From a virus: 51,513 nt of DNA. This document shows positions 16,789 to 26,300 of this stretch, in pieces (position 1 is the stretch's first letter; each line of letters begins with the position of its first letter). Both the position numbers and the translations under genes were made by a program. The stretch lies in IMG/VR virus record IMGVR_UViG_3300047548_000290, positions 1 to 51,513 of that record; one strand, written 5' to 3'. A model generated the notes under the pieces. That model was given only the letters and a program-made list of their open reading frames with translations, searched no databases and was not told the origin of the DNA.

Positions 16789-17196
16789 TTATTTCCAACT
16801 CAAAGTATCTTCATCCCAATCATAATATTCACCATCATCTGGATATGGCACAGGTGGTTCCCAAAGACACGTTTGTTCGTTTAGAGTCCAACTATCATAT
16901 GCTTTTGGTGGAATAAATGCGTCACGATTTGGATCATAAGTATATCCTATACCAGCATAATTCTTTCTAAGTGCCTTTGATTGATCAGAAGATGGTAAAC
17001 CCGTATTAACATCATAGTGTATTCCACCTTTTGTATTATATGATGTTCTTTTTACACATTTTACATCAGTTCTTTCCATTTCTTGTGCGGTTTTACAATA
17101 AAAATCTTCCCAGTCGATACCATCTTCTCCTTCATCTTTACCTGTAATAACATCTATCACGTTATTATTATCGTCTAAAAATGCATAGTGTCCCAT
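16789..17196 (-). CDS. Conserved adhesin-companion virion protein
   Basis: 135 residues: MGHYAFLDDNNNVIDVITGKDEGEDGIDWEDFYCK, then TSYNTKGGIHYDVNTG, ALRKNYAGIGYTYDPNRDAFIPPKAYDSWTLNEQTCLWEPPVPYPDD. The YAFLD opening, the SYNTxGGxHYD motif and the NYAGIGYTYDxxxDAFIPPKxYxSWxLNExTCLWExPVPYP block match a protein widely encoded in tail regions of marine and T4-like phages, with no known biochemical role. It lies just downstream of polyglycine adhesin copy 2. A decayed start of the same gene lies at the matching position after adhesin copy 1 (3509-3566), so the two genes travel together. Confidence 0.8.
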   Translation of the reverse strand: MGHYAFLDDNNNVIDVITGKDEGEDGIDWEDFYCKTAQEMERTDVKCVKRTSYNTKGGIHYDVNTGLPSSDQSKALRKNYAGIGYTYDPNRDAFIPPKAYDSWTLNEQTCLWEPPVPYPDDGEYYDWDEDTLSWK

Positions 17197-17213
17197 ATTT
17201 GCTCCATTTTATG

Positions 17214-18221
17214 TTACAATGTCCAAGTAATAGAACCAGAACCAGCTGAAATTTGTGTGAGTTTATGCGTTGGAGGCGATCCAATAAAGTTCGTGCCAGA
17301 TGTTAGTCCAGCTCCTACAGTTAGAGTCAATGCAATTGGATAATAAAGATAAACAATTCCAGAACCTCCATTACCGCCGTTAGCATTAGCTCCACCGCCA
17401 CCGCCGCCACCGCCGTTATTAGAGCTACCCGCGCTGCCAGCGCCAGTAGTGCCGCCATTTCCACCGCCGCCGGTGCCGCCCGTGCTGCCTGTACCACCAC
17501 CACCGCCGCCACCGCCGCCGGCCGTTGATGACAATCCTCCAATCGTATAGCCTAGACCAGCACCACCGTTTCCACCTTTTGTTGTTGTTCCATTTTGACC
17601 ATTTCCAGCTGTATAGCCTGCTGCGCCACCTCCTCCGCCACCAAAACCAGTAACAGATGTTGTGCCGCCACCATTACCACCAGTAGAAAAGAGCATAGAT
17701 CCTCCAATATTTCCACCAGTTCCCGCAGCCCAGTTCGATGCCAATGCCCCTGCGCCACCACCACCACCGCCGCCTTGACCGGAGTCTCTAGAATTACCAT
17801 TTCTTAGAGAAGCTGTAGCATTTCCTGTACCGCCGCCGCCGCCAGTTGTCAAATTAGCTAAAAAAACACTTTGACCCCCATCACTACCTTTAACTCCAGA
17901 AGTACCACCGGCACCTCCTGCGCCTATTTGACACCCATAAGCGGTGTCGAGTGATATATCAAAAGTACCGGTATAAAAAAATCCACCGCCGCCTCCTCCT
18001 CCTCTGTTATAACCTCCGCCGCCGCCAGAAGGAATAACAATAAATTGGCAAACATATCTTGTTTTTCCATAACCATCAGCTGCAAGTCGTATTGCACCGG
18101 AAGATTTATTATAGAGGTTTCTCGTTGTAGCTTCTGCAAGTCCTCTTTGAGTTGTCCTACTTAATCCTAACTCTACGTTAACATCTCCAAGTGACAAAGG
18201 ACCAGAACTTGGTAATGGCAT
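17214..18221 (-). CDS. Polyglycine-rich tail-fibre adhesin (gp38-type), copy 2
   Basis: 335 residues. The N-terminus PLPSSGPLSLGDVNVELGLS is the S-L-x-D-V-N-x-E-L-G attachment motif also seen in copy 1. Residues about 65-290 hold polyglycine tracts (GGGGGYNRGGGGGGGF, GAGGAGGTSGVKGSDGG, GFGGGGGGAAGYTAG, AGGGGGGGGGTGS) with variable loops between them. The C-terminus ITLTVGAGL ... QISAGSGSITWTL parallels copy 1. It follows the second S74 fibre directly (1-nt overlap), the gp37-gp38 order. Loop sequences differ from copy 1 (for example SRDSGQ and MLFSTG against NGAGTG and NIAWGG), consistent with a different receptor. Structural class is inferred from composition and context. Confidence 0.78.
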   Translation of the reverse strand: MPLPSSGPLSLGDVNVELGLSRTTQRGLAEATTRNLYNKSSGAIRLAADGYGKTRYVCQFIVIPSGGGGGYNRGGGGGGGFFYTGTFDISLDTAYGCQIGAGGAGGTSGVKGSDGGQSVFLANLTTGGGGGTGNATASLRNGNSRDSGQGGGGGGGAGALASNWAAGTGGNIGGSMLFSTGGNGGGTTSVTGFGGGGGGAAGYTAGNGQNGTTTKGGNGGAGLGYTIGGLSSTAGGGGGGGGGTGSTGGTGGGGNGGTTGAGSAGSSNNGGGGGGGGANANGGNGGSGIVYLYYPIALTLTVGAGLTSGTNFIGSPPTHKLTQISAGSGSITWTL

Positions 18222-20158
18222 TATTTGCTCTCCAACTTCTCAATTCTTTCAAGAGCATCTTTGAGGGCTTCAATCAACAACGGCACAAGAAGTTCATACT
18301 TAACTGTCAAGTAATCTTCACCAGACTTACTCGTGCCGTCTTCAGCAATGTCAAATGGTGCATTTCTAACTGCTTCTGGAAGCACATTTTTGATTTCTTG
18401 TGCTAAGACACCTACTTGACGCTCTTCTTTTGTAAAACCAAAAGATTTGGCAAGTTCATTATTTTTATAAAGAATACCACTAATTGATTTTAGTTTATCG
18501 GAAGCATTACTAATTTTTTCAATATCAGTTTTGAGACGAGTATCTGAATAATATGCTGTAACTTCATTAGTTGCTCTAATTTCACCAGCGGTACCTGATG
18601 CGGCTGTGCCAACACCAATTGAATTGAATTGTGAGTTTTGACTTGTGCTAGTAAATGTTCCGGCGCTACCTGTAACATTGATATTCCAAGTTCCGGATGC
18701 ATTACCACCTGTTAGCGTTGGTGAATATGAATTATAGTTACCTGCATGTAGTGCTGTGCTACCGTTAATAGCAAGTTGACCACCAGGAAGTTCATAGTTT
18801 GTGCCATTGTAAAATAGGTATCTGGCACCAGAGTTACCAAGAAATACTGCGCCTGTTGTAGGAGCAGAATTTCTATAAATGGTCAAATCATCAGTGAGTG
18901 TTCCACCACCTGTTGATAAGAACGCAGGTGCTACACCAGAAGCAGATGTTATTCTACCTTTGGCATCAACTGTAATTGCAGGAATTGATGTTGCTGTTCC
19001 ATAAGTGCCGGCAGACACGCCGCTATTCGTCAGATCAAAGGTGGCCGTATCATTTGTAGGATTACCTGAGATAGATACGCTAGATGATCCAGTAAGTGTT
19101 AGCGTATCGTTGTTAGAACCGGCTAAAAGATTAGAACCGCCTGCGTTTACAGTTGTGAATGATAGCTGTGCGGCTGCGTTTGCTTTATTGAAAGCTGCTG
19201 ATCCTATTGAACTAATGGAAGCATTAGCTCTTGACCAAACAAGGTTGGCATAAGCGTTAGCACCAGCACCAATAGCAGTATTAGCACCAGCAATTGTTGC
19301 GGAGGTAAAAGCATTAGCTCTTGACCAAACAAGGTTGGCATAAGCATTGGCACCTGCTCCAACGGCAGTATTGGCACCAGCGATGGTAGCTGAAGCAAAA
19401 GCATTAGCACTTTGAACGACCGCATTGGTATAAGCATTAGCACTTTGAACGACCGCATTGGTATAAGCATTAGCACTTTGAACGACCAAATCGGTATAGG
19501 CATTAGCACTTTGAACGACTAAATTGGCATATGCATTAGCACCAATTCCTGTTTCATAAGCTAGAAGATTGGCAGAATTGGCTTTGTTGAAACCTAAGTT
19601 AGCCGTATTATAAGCTAGACCAAAGTCTGTATTGGACAATACGTTTTCAGCAATAATAGCAGCCGTTGCATTAACAGTGTTAGAGAAAGAAGAATTGGAT
19701 GATAAAACATATGCAATAATATTTGCAGAATTTGAAACAAATGTATTAGCTGTATCATAAGCATTATTAGCAATTACTCTTGTATCAATAGAAAATATTT
19801 CTACTGCATTTGATACATTTATAGCAACATTTGATTGCTCATATGCAATATTAGAAAGCTCTATTGCTGCATTTGACGTATCATAAGATGCATTGGCAGA
19901 ATCATAAAAATTCGTAAGCTGAATTGTAAGGATTGTATTTGTTATTGTATTAGCATTATTATAGATTGTTGTATAAACACCAGAGTTGCCGCTAATAACA
20001 TTAGCGGCAATGTTGACTGCGGTAACAACTGCTAGATTGGTAGCATTATATGACGATCTTGCAAGAAGATTGGTTTCATCATAAACATTGATAAGTTGAT
20101 TTGTTTTAGTGCGCCACTGATCGAATGTATCTGTGAGTGCTACGTTTGCAATAGTCAT
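18221..20158 (-). CDS. Tail fibre with C-terminal S74 self-cleaving chaperone, copy 2
   Basis: 645 residues. Residues 1-230 are helical, Ala/Asn-rich repeats (YDTANTFVSNSANIIAYVLSS). Then come four near-identical 11-residue units (SANAYTNAVVQ) and two SATIAGANTAVGAGANAYANLVWSRANA units shared with the 1232-residue fibre. The middle has the fibre segment TNSGVSAGTYGTATSIPAITVDAKGRITSASG. The C-terminus is an S74 chaperone from Ser538 (SDTRLK) to the end (QVGVLAQEIKNVLPEAV, YELLVPLLIEALKDALERIEKLESK), expected to cut itself off after folding. It shares GVGTAASGTAGEIRATN and the S74 domain with the fibre at 4899-6647. The adhesin gene follows with a 1-nt overlap. Confidence 0.88.
   Translation of the reverse strand: MTIANVALTDTFDQWRTKTNQLINVYDETNLLARSSYNATNLAVVTAVNIAANVISGNSGVYTTIYNNANTITNTILTIQLTNFYDSANASYDTSNAAIELSNIAYEQSNVAINVSNAVEIFSIDTRVIANNAYDTANTFVSNSANIIAYVLSSNSSFSNTVNATAAIIAENVLSNTDFGLAYNTANLGFNKANSANLLAYETGIGANAYANLVVQSANAYTDLVVQSANAYTNAVVQSANAYTNAVVQSANAFASATIAGANTAVGAGANAYANLVWSRANAFTSATIAGANTAIGAGANAYANLVWSRANASISSIGSAAFNKANAAAQLSFTTVNAGGSNLLAGSNNDTLTLTGSSSVSISGNPTNDTATFDLTNSGVSAGTYGTATSIPAITVDAKGRITSASGVAPAFLSTGGGTLTDDLTIYRNSAPTTGAVFLGNSGARYLFYNGTNYELPGGQLAINGSTALHAGNYNSYSPTLTGGNASGTWNINVTGSAGTFTSTSQNSQFNSIGVGTAASGTAGEIRATNEVTAYYSDTRLKTDIEKISNASDKLKSISGILYKNNELAKSFGFTKEERQVGVLAQEIKNVLPEAVRNAPFDIAEDGTSKSGEDYLTVKYELLVPLLIEALKDALERIEKLESK
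19401..19532 (-). repeat. Four tandem 33-nt coding repeats
   Basis: Units start at 19401, 19434, 19467 and 19500 and each encode a variant of YTNAVVQSANA. The first two are identical and the last two differ by a few bases. A fifth partial unit begins at 19533. Such repeats can change copy number and alter fibre length. Confidence 0.9.
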
Positions 20159-20159
20159 T

Positions 20160-20360
20160 TTATTTTACCAATCCTTTAAGTAGTTCTTTGATCTCAGCCA
20201 TATCATTCTTCAAACTTTTTAGATCATTTTCAAAAGTTGCAATTTTTTTAGACTGTGATTTAAGTTTCTTATATGCAACAAGACCATCATCATCTTTATT
20301 TATAAGAACTCCTTCGCACTCTTTATAGATACCAGGAACTTCAGTTTTTGTGAGAGCCAT
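20160..20360 (-). CDS. Small coiled-coil virion-locus protein
   Basis: 66 residues: MALTKTEVPGIYKECEGVLINKDDDGLVAYKKLKSQSKKIATFENDLKSLKNDMAEIKELLKGLVK. The C-terminal half is a short heptad coiled coil. No catalytic residues. It lies 15 nt after the 2195-residue gene's end and 1 nt before the S74 fibre. Similar small proteins occur beside fibres in related phages, probably as minor connectors, but the function is unknown. Confidence 0.65.
   Translation of the reverse strand: MALTKTEVPGIYKECEGVLINKDDDGLVAYKKLKSQSKKIATFENDLKSLKNDMAEIKELLKGLVK
20297..20304 (-). promoter_or_regulatory. Possible intragenic late promoter
   Basis: A perfect TATAAATA on the minus strand inside the 66-residue gene, about 140 nt before the S74 fibre copy 2. 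It also encodes in-frame residues (LINK), so it may be fortuitous. Confidence 0.35.
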
Positions 20361-20375
20361 TAGTCAAATCTCCTC

Positions 20376-23300
20376 TTACATTTGAATTGCAATGGCTCTC
20401 AAATCAGCCACTCTAGGAATAACAGCAGAATTTGTTGCAGTTAAGACAATCTTGATTGCAAAATACTTGTATCCTGTGAATGTTATTCCATTTTCATCAT
20501 ATTGATATTGGCCATCTGGTCCTGTCATATTTGAATTTGGTATTTTATAAACATATTCTCTAAAGTTAAATCTGTTTGATAGAGATGAATAGACAGAATC
20601 GCCACTCCCTTCTTTCTCAAGAAGTGTCCAGTTTTTCTGGTTAAAGGTTTCTCCATCAGAACCGTTCAAGAACTTAGCATATACAATCACATCAGTATTT
20701 GGTGGTCTGTAAGCACTTAGATAAACTCTCAAGTCTTCAGCATCTTGACCATCAGCCAGAATGATAGTTTGAGAAATATACTTATTTACCGCTTTACCGC
20801 CAGAAGGATTAGTCTCATCTGTTGTATCATCATTAATGATGTTATCAATATAAATTGAATGTGATGTATCAAGATCAAACACAGGTGAAACATATTGAGA
20901 ACCTGTCTGCATCGAAACACGAATTTGATTTGACTTAGAACCACTAAGATTTACAATTTCATTTGATCTACATAGTAGAACTTTTTCTTCCTCAAAATAG
21001 GTCGTTTCTGATGGGAAAATTGATTCAAATTGTCCTAAACTTGTTACAGCTGCATTAGATACTGTTCTCATTTCATAGTTTAAATCAGTCTTAATAAAAT
21101 CAAGAACCTTTGGTTCAAATGAGATAGAAGAATATCTGAAATCACCAACATAATCAACTTCACCTCTGTAAGTGTATCCAGAGTTTCCAAGGCTTCTAAT
21201 GACTGTGTTCTGAACAAATCCACCACTTGAATTTACAAACTCTGAATAGATATTCGCAGAAGTTTCACTATAATAACTTAACTTGGCTATACTATTTGTA
21301 ACAGATGCAACGGTTGCAGAAATACCTTTATATGAACCGTTGTTAGCATAAACATCAATTTTTTCACCAATCTGATAACCTGTATTAGACAAGGTGTATG
21401 AGCCGCCGCTAATTGAAACAACTTGACCATTAGCATTAGATGTTGAAGTATTTCCAAAGAATCTATCTGATATAGAAATGCTATTTGTTCCGTTTGCGCC
21501 AGATAGTAGTAATATATCACCAGTTGAGAAGTAATCACCAACTCTATTGCTTAGTGAAGAACTTACATTTTTCAAAATTAGCTTTTCAACACCCTTGTTA
21601 CCAAGAGTGATTGTACCCGTTGAAGTATTGAAGTTTGCTCTATAAACTGTAATTGGTGTATCAACATCTTCAACAATATCCCATTTTCTATTGTTTGTTG
21701 TTGAATAGAATTTACCTTTTCTTTGACGATCATTATATGCTTTACCTGTATTACGATCCTTTTCACCCATTCTGGCAATCCAGATTGCGGTGTCTGGGTC
21801 AATCTTTGCGCCTGGAGGGCTGTCAGAGTGAATGATAAATGCATAGTCGGTGTTATTGAAAAGGAATACAGGTGAATCAAATCTTACCTGCATTGGGTTT
21901 GTCAAGCCGTCTGGAGAAACTTGAATTTCTGGATTTCTATATCTCTTCTCAGAACCAGGAATTTGTGTATTCGTGATAATACCTGAGCTATCAATTTCAC
22001 GAATTTCAAACCACATGCCGCGTGTCTGAGATTTTCTCTGAACATAAACATCAAAGCCTGTGCAGAACATACCTTCTTCATCGTTAGGAACTTTAACAAA
22101 GACTGTATAAGCAACACAGCAGTTATGAACAATATAACCTTCAACAACGTAAGTTGCATTGCCATCAAGGGTAAGGTCATAAACTTCATAGTCTGAAGCA
22201 AAGTCAACAATCTCCGCACCAAGGTCTTTGTAATCGACAAAGTTTTCAACAACCTTACCATCGACAATTTCAATGACTTTCATTTTGTCATCGTTGTCAA
22301 TACCGCGTGTCTTGTTTTCACCTTCAAGGAAACCAGCGTTAACAGCATCTTGAGCAATCAGCGTTTCTGGTGTCCAAGTTTTCCAACCTTTTTCTGTGAG
22401 GAAAAGATGGTCATCTGTCGAATAGAAACCTGTATCTCTGAACTTGACCATCTTTCTTCTTTGAACTGTGGTCTTTTTCAGCTTTGTAACTGTGTTGATG
22501 AAACCATCAGCACCGATTACTCTTTCACCAGGTTGAATATCTGCAATGCGCTTATATGTAAAGTCTGCCATGAGAACTTTAGCATTAGGATCAAAGCAGC
22601 AGTGACCGTGATAAGCTGGAGGCGTCCATGTGTTTGGTAGATATGTTTCTGTGAACGATCTATTTTCTTCATATGTTCCAGTTGTCGGTGTTACTTTGGT
22701 GCTCTTTGTAGAATATACAGTTTTTTGTAGAACTTGTTTTGTTCCGTCTGCAAAGAAGTCACCAGCAGCCATTGTCGAAGCATCGGCTTCATTTGATAGC
22801 TGATCAGGATCAATTTGTTCACCATCAATGATAGTTAACTTTCTTTCACCTGTTCTAAATTTACCTTTTTCAATTCTATAAGCAAAATAGATGTTACCAT
22901 CATTTTCAACAATCAAATTACTACCTTCGGCTGCGATACCTGTTGCAGGAAGATTGCTTGTTAAATTTGTATATTGTGCTTCTGTTAAAGGTGTGCAAAA
23001 CTGACTTACATTGATACCATCAAAGAAGGCATTCATCTTACTATATGGTTTCAAATTATAACCGCGAACATAAAGCGTCTGAGGTCTAATGTAAGGAATA
23101 ACTTCACTAGAAATCAGTTTATTAGAACCAACTGCCGTATCTGTGCTTGATGATGTGAAGTAGTTTGTACCACGTCTAGAATCAACAATTACTGCCTGAA
23201 TTGTGGCTGAACTACCAAATTGCTGTGTTGTCCATTGACTTGCAGCCTGTGCAGCCTCGGCTTGTGTGCGATATACACCAACCAATCTCTTATTGGCGCC

Positions 23301-26300
23301 TTCACCTCTGTAGAGATTATATCCTGTGATGTTTCTCTGCCAACCTTCCCAAACCGTATAACTTGCACCTTTTGTAATTGCAGCAGCAGTGTCATCACCA
23401 GGATTACTCGTGTCAATATCAAGTAGTGCACCGTCAGAAGTAATACTGACGACCTCATCAGGTGCATAAGAAGTGTCTACCCAAACATCTTGTTTTGGGA
23501 AAATATCAAGTGTGCCTCTGAAAAGATAGTTACCTCTTTCAATATTTCTACTATCCGTAACATCTGTTTGTTTTAAATATTCTGCTTCAGTATATGAAAG
23601 AAGTGCAACACCATTTTTAGTTACGACACCTGATGATGAAATTGTATCATATCCAATAGATTCTGTGGAGAATAATGGTCTGATAGTAAGTTCAATTGGA
23701 TCATTCGCAATTCTATAATCTCTATCGACTCCGGCAGCTGACAAGGCAGTATCACGGAAAGTATCGATAAAGATACCGTTTTTAAAGCGATCTAAGCCAG
23801 TTTCAGCGTCTATGATCTTAAGATTTAGAGCATCTTTTTCAAGTAGTGTTAGAGATGTATAATATTCAAGGTTTTTAATTCTTTCATCAAGAATACCAAT
23901 ATCACGCATGGTATAGCGACGATTTGAAACTTTTCTTGCCGAACAAGCCAAATCTTTTCTTTTCAAAATGTTACCATATGCAGGCGATAGAGAAGGATAA
24001 GGAGCAACATCAACGATAGCCAACATCATCTGTGTTTCCAGAGAATCTGGAACAACAGGATTCATGTCGGGCACACCCTTGATAACATTAAACTGTCCTG
24101 TCTTATTTGCAACAACAACATCTTTACGACCAAGGTAGTATGAGTAGTCGTAAATAACTTCGGTTGAAGGTACTACAAATTTTAGACCAGTTGCAGCAAA
24201 TGTATATGTTGTCGATGTGTTAGAAGGATTAGTTGTAGCCGCTCCAATAGATGTTGCATCGGCAGCAGTAATTGTTTTAACTGGTCTAAAATCGATATGA
24301 TTTCTTAGATCATATGATGCACGACTTGTTGAAGATGTATAAATTGGAACATTTTCTGTTCTGATAGTTGAGTTAGAACTTAAAGCATCATTATCTTGAA
24401 TTGGATATGAATCAATTGTATAAAAACCTGCTTTACCTGAAGTAGTAGGTTCAAAATAGTCCAATTCTACTAGCAAGAAGTCAGATGCGCTCAGTGTAAT
24501 TGATCCTGACTTGAATATTCTAGCCAGATCATACATTGTATCTCTCTGGCCGTTATCTAATGTAAAGTAATTAGTTACATTAGTTCCATCAGAAAGAGAA
24601 GTTGGTGCTGAACCTGTTTTTCTAATGATGTTTCTAATCTGATAAACGTCTGAGAAACCAAGATTGAAAGGACCAGTTGTACCAGCGGTCGCACAACTAA
24701 TCTTAACGTATCTATTTGGTTTCAAAGTCTTTAACTTTTCAGCTGAAGATGTTGAAGCAACCTTATATGTAATTGTAATATCTCTGTCTGAACCAAGATT
24801 TTCTTTAAAATCTATAGTTAGTGTGGTTGGTGTTGCTTGCACCGTTCTCTGAGCACCAGCATCAACACCTTTACCATTCAGATTGATAATATCACCTGTT
24901 TTGTAGGCTTTAAAGATCACATTATTGGTAACAGATGCAGGAACAGTATTAGATACTGTCAATGTGGTATTGTTTGCAATAGATGTAATATAATAGGTGT
25001 TTGCAAGACCAGCAATCTCCAGTTTATCACCAACATTTAAACTTGTAAATGTTGTTCCAATACCATTCAATCTATTACCTGATGCTGAAACTGTGGCTGA
25101 AGAAAATAGAGGACCAATGTTAAAGGTCTCGTTAATAGTAACCAAGAGGTCTTGTGAAATATCTGCCGCAGATAGTGTAGATGTTCCGTATGGTAAAATA
25201 TCATTTGTTGGTAGTGCTGGAGCAAAAACCAAAGTGCCACTAGATGGAACAAAAAGTGTAGATGAGATACCATCTGTTTTAGAGTAGTAATATACTGTTT
25301 GAGGATTACCGTTAACATCTCTTATAGTTTTTGCATAATCTGTTCCCACATAATACAGAAGAGGAGCTTGAGTTAATCCACCAAAAGATGTATTTGTTGA
25401 GGCGTTATTAGCACCAACAACGTCAGCACCAATATCAGAATGTGGTGAATTATCGTAGTAAAGACTTCTAATATTGCCAACAGCATTGGCACCTGTCATT
25501 GTAACATCTGAAAGATAAATGTCATAAACAGCATCATAACCAGGTGTGCCGCTTACATATTGAATAGAATGAACTATAGCAGAACCAATTTTGCTACCAG
25601 TTTGAGCACCAGTAGACCATTTTTGAGAAACAGTATTTCCGCCAGCAGTGATTCTTTTTTGAACTTGATCATAGAAATCAACTCTTGAACCTTTGTCAAG
25701 TTGCCATGAGCCGACCATTTCACTGACTCTTAGGTATTGTCCCATAGAGGCAGAAATAATTGAAGATTCGACATTTCTAAAGTCTGTTGGTTTTTCAACT
25801 TCAATAGTTATACGATCTCTTACATCAACGGCATAACCTTGCACATATGCATAACCAGGGTCAACAGAAACAACCAAGAGTTGATTATTTCCATTTGCAT
25901 AAAGACCGCGGTTGTCTACCGGAGTTGTAATTTTATCATGTTCACTAACTTGAACATTCAAACCTCTAACAACATAGTCTCCAGACTCATCATATGTTCT
26001 ATCGGCAAATCTCTTACCAAGTTCATTATAGTCAGCTTTTTCATTTGTTAGTTGAATTACGCCGTCTCTGATCGTAAAGAGAGTTACGAAATCTGGCGCA
26101 CCGGCAGGATCATCAAACGGAAGAACTGACAAAGTGCTTAGAAGTTTAAGTCTATCTGCGCCAGGAGCAGAATAGTTAGATGATTCCAATGCTGGGTCTA
26201 ACAATGAGGAATCTTGAGCAGCATTGATAATTTCTTCTGAAACGTAGAAGCCAACCTTACAAGAAGGATTTGGATTATAGCGGTCAAGAACGATTGATTG

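Noticed and set aside
19401-19532. 33-nt repeats taken for a CRISPR-like array
   Set aside because: The units are contiguous without spacers, keep the reading frame, and encode a fibre repeat.
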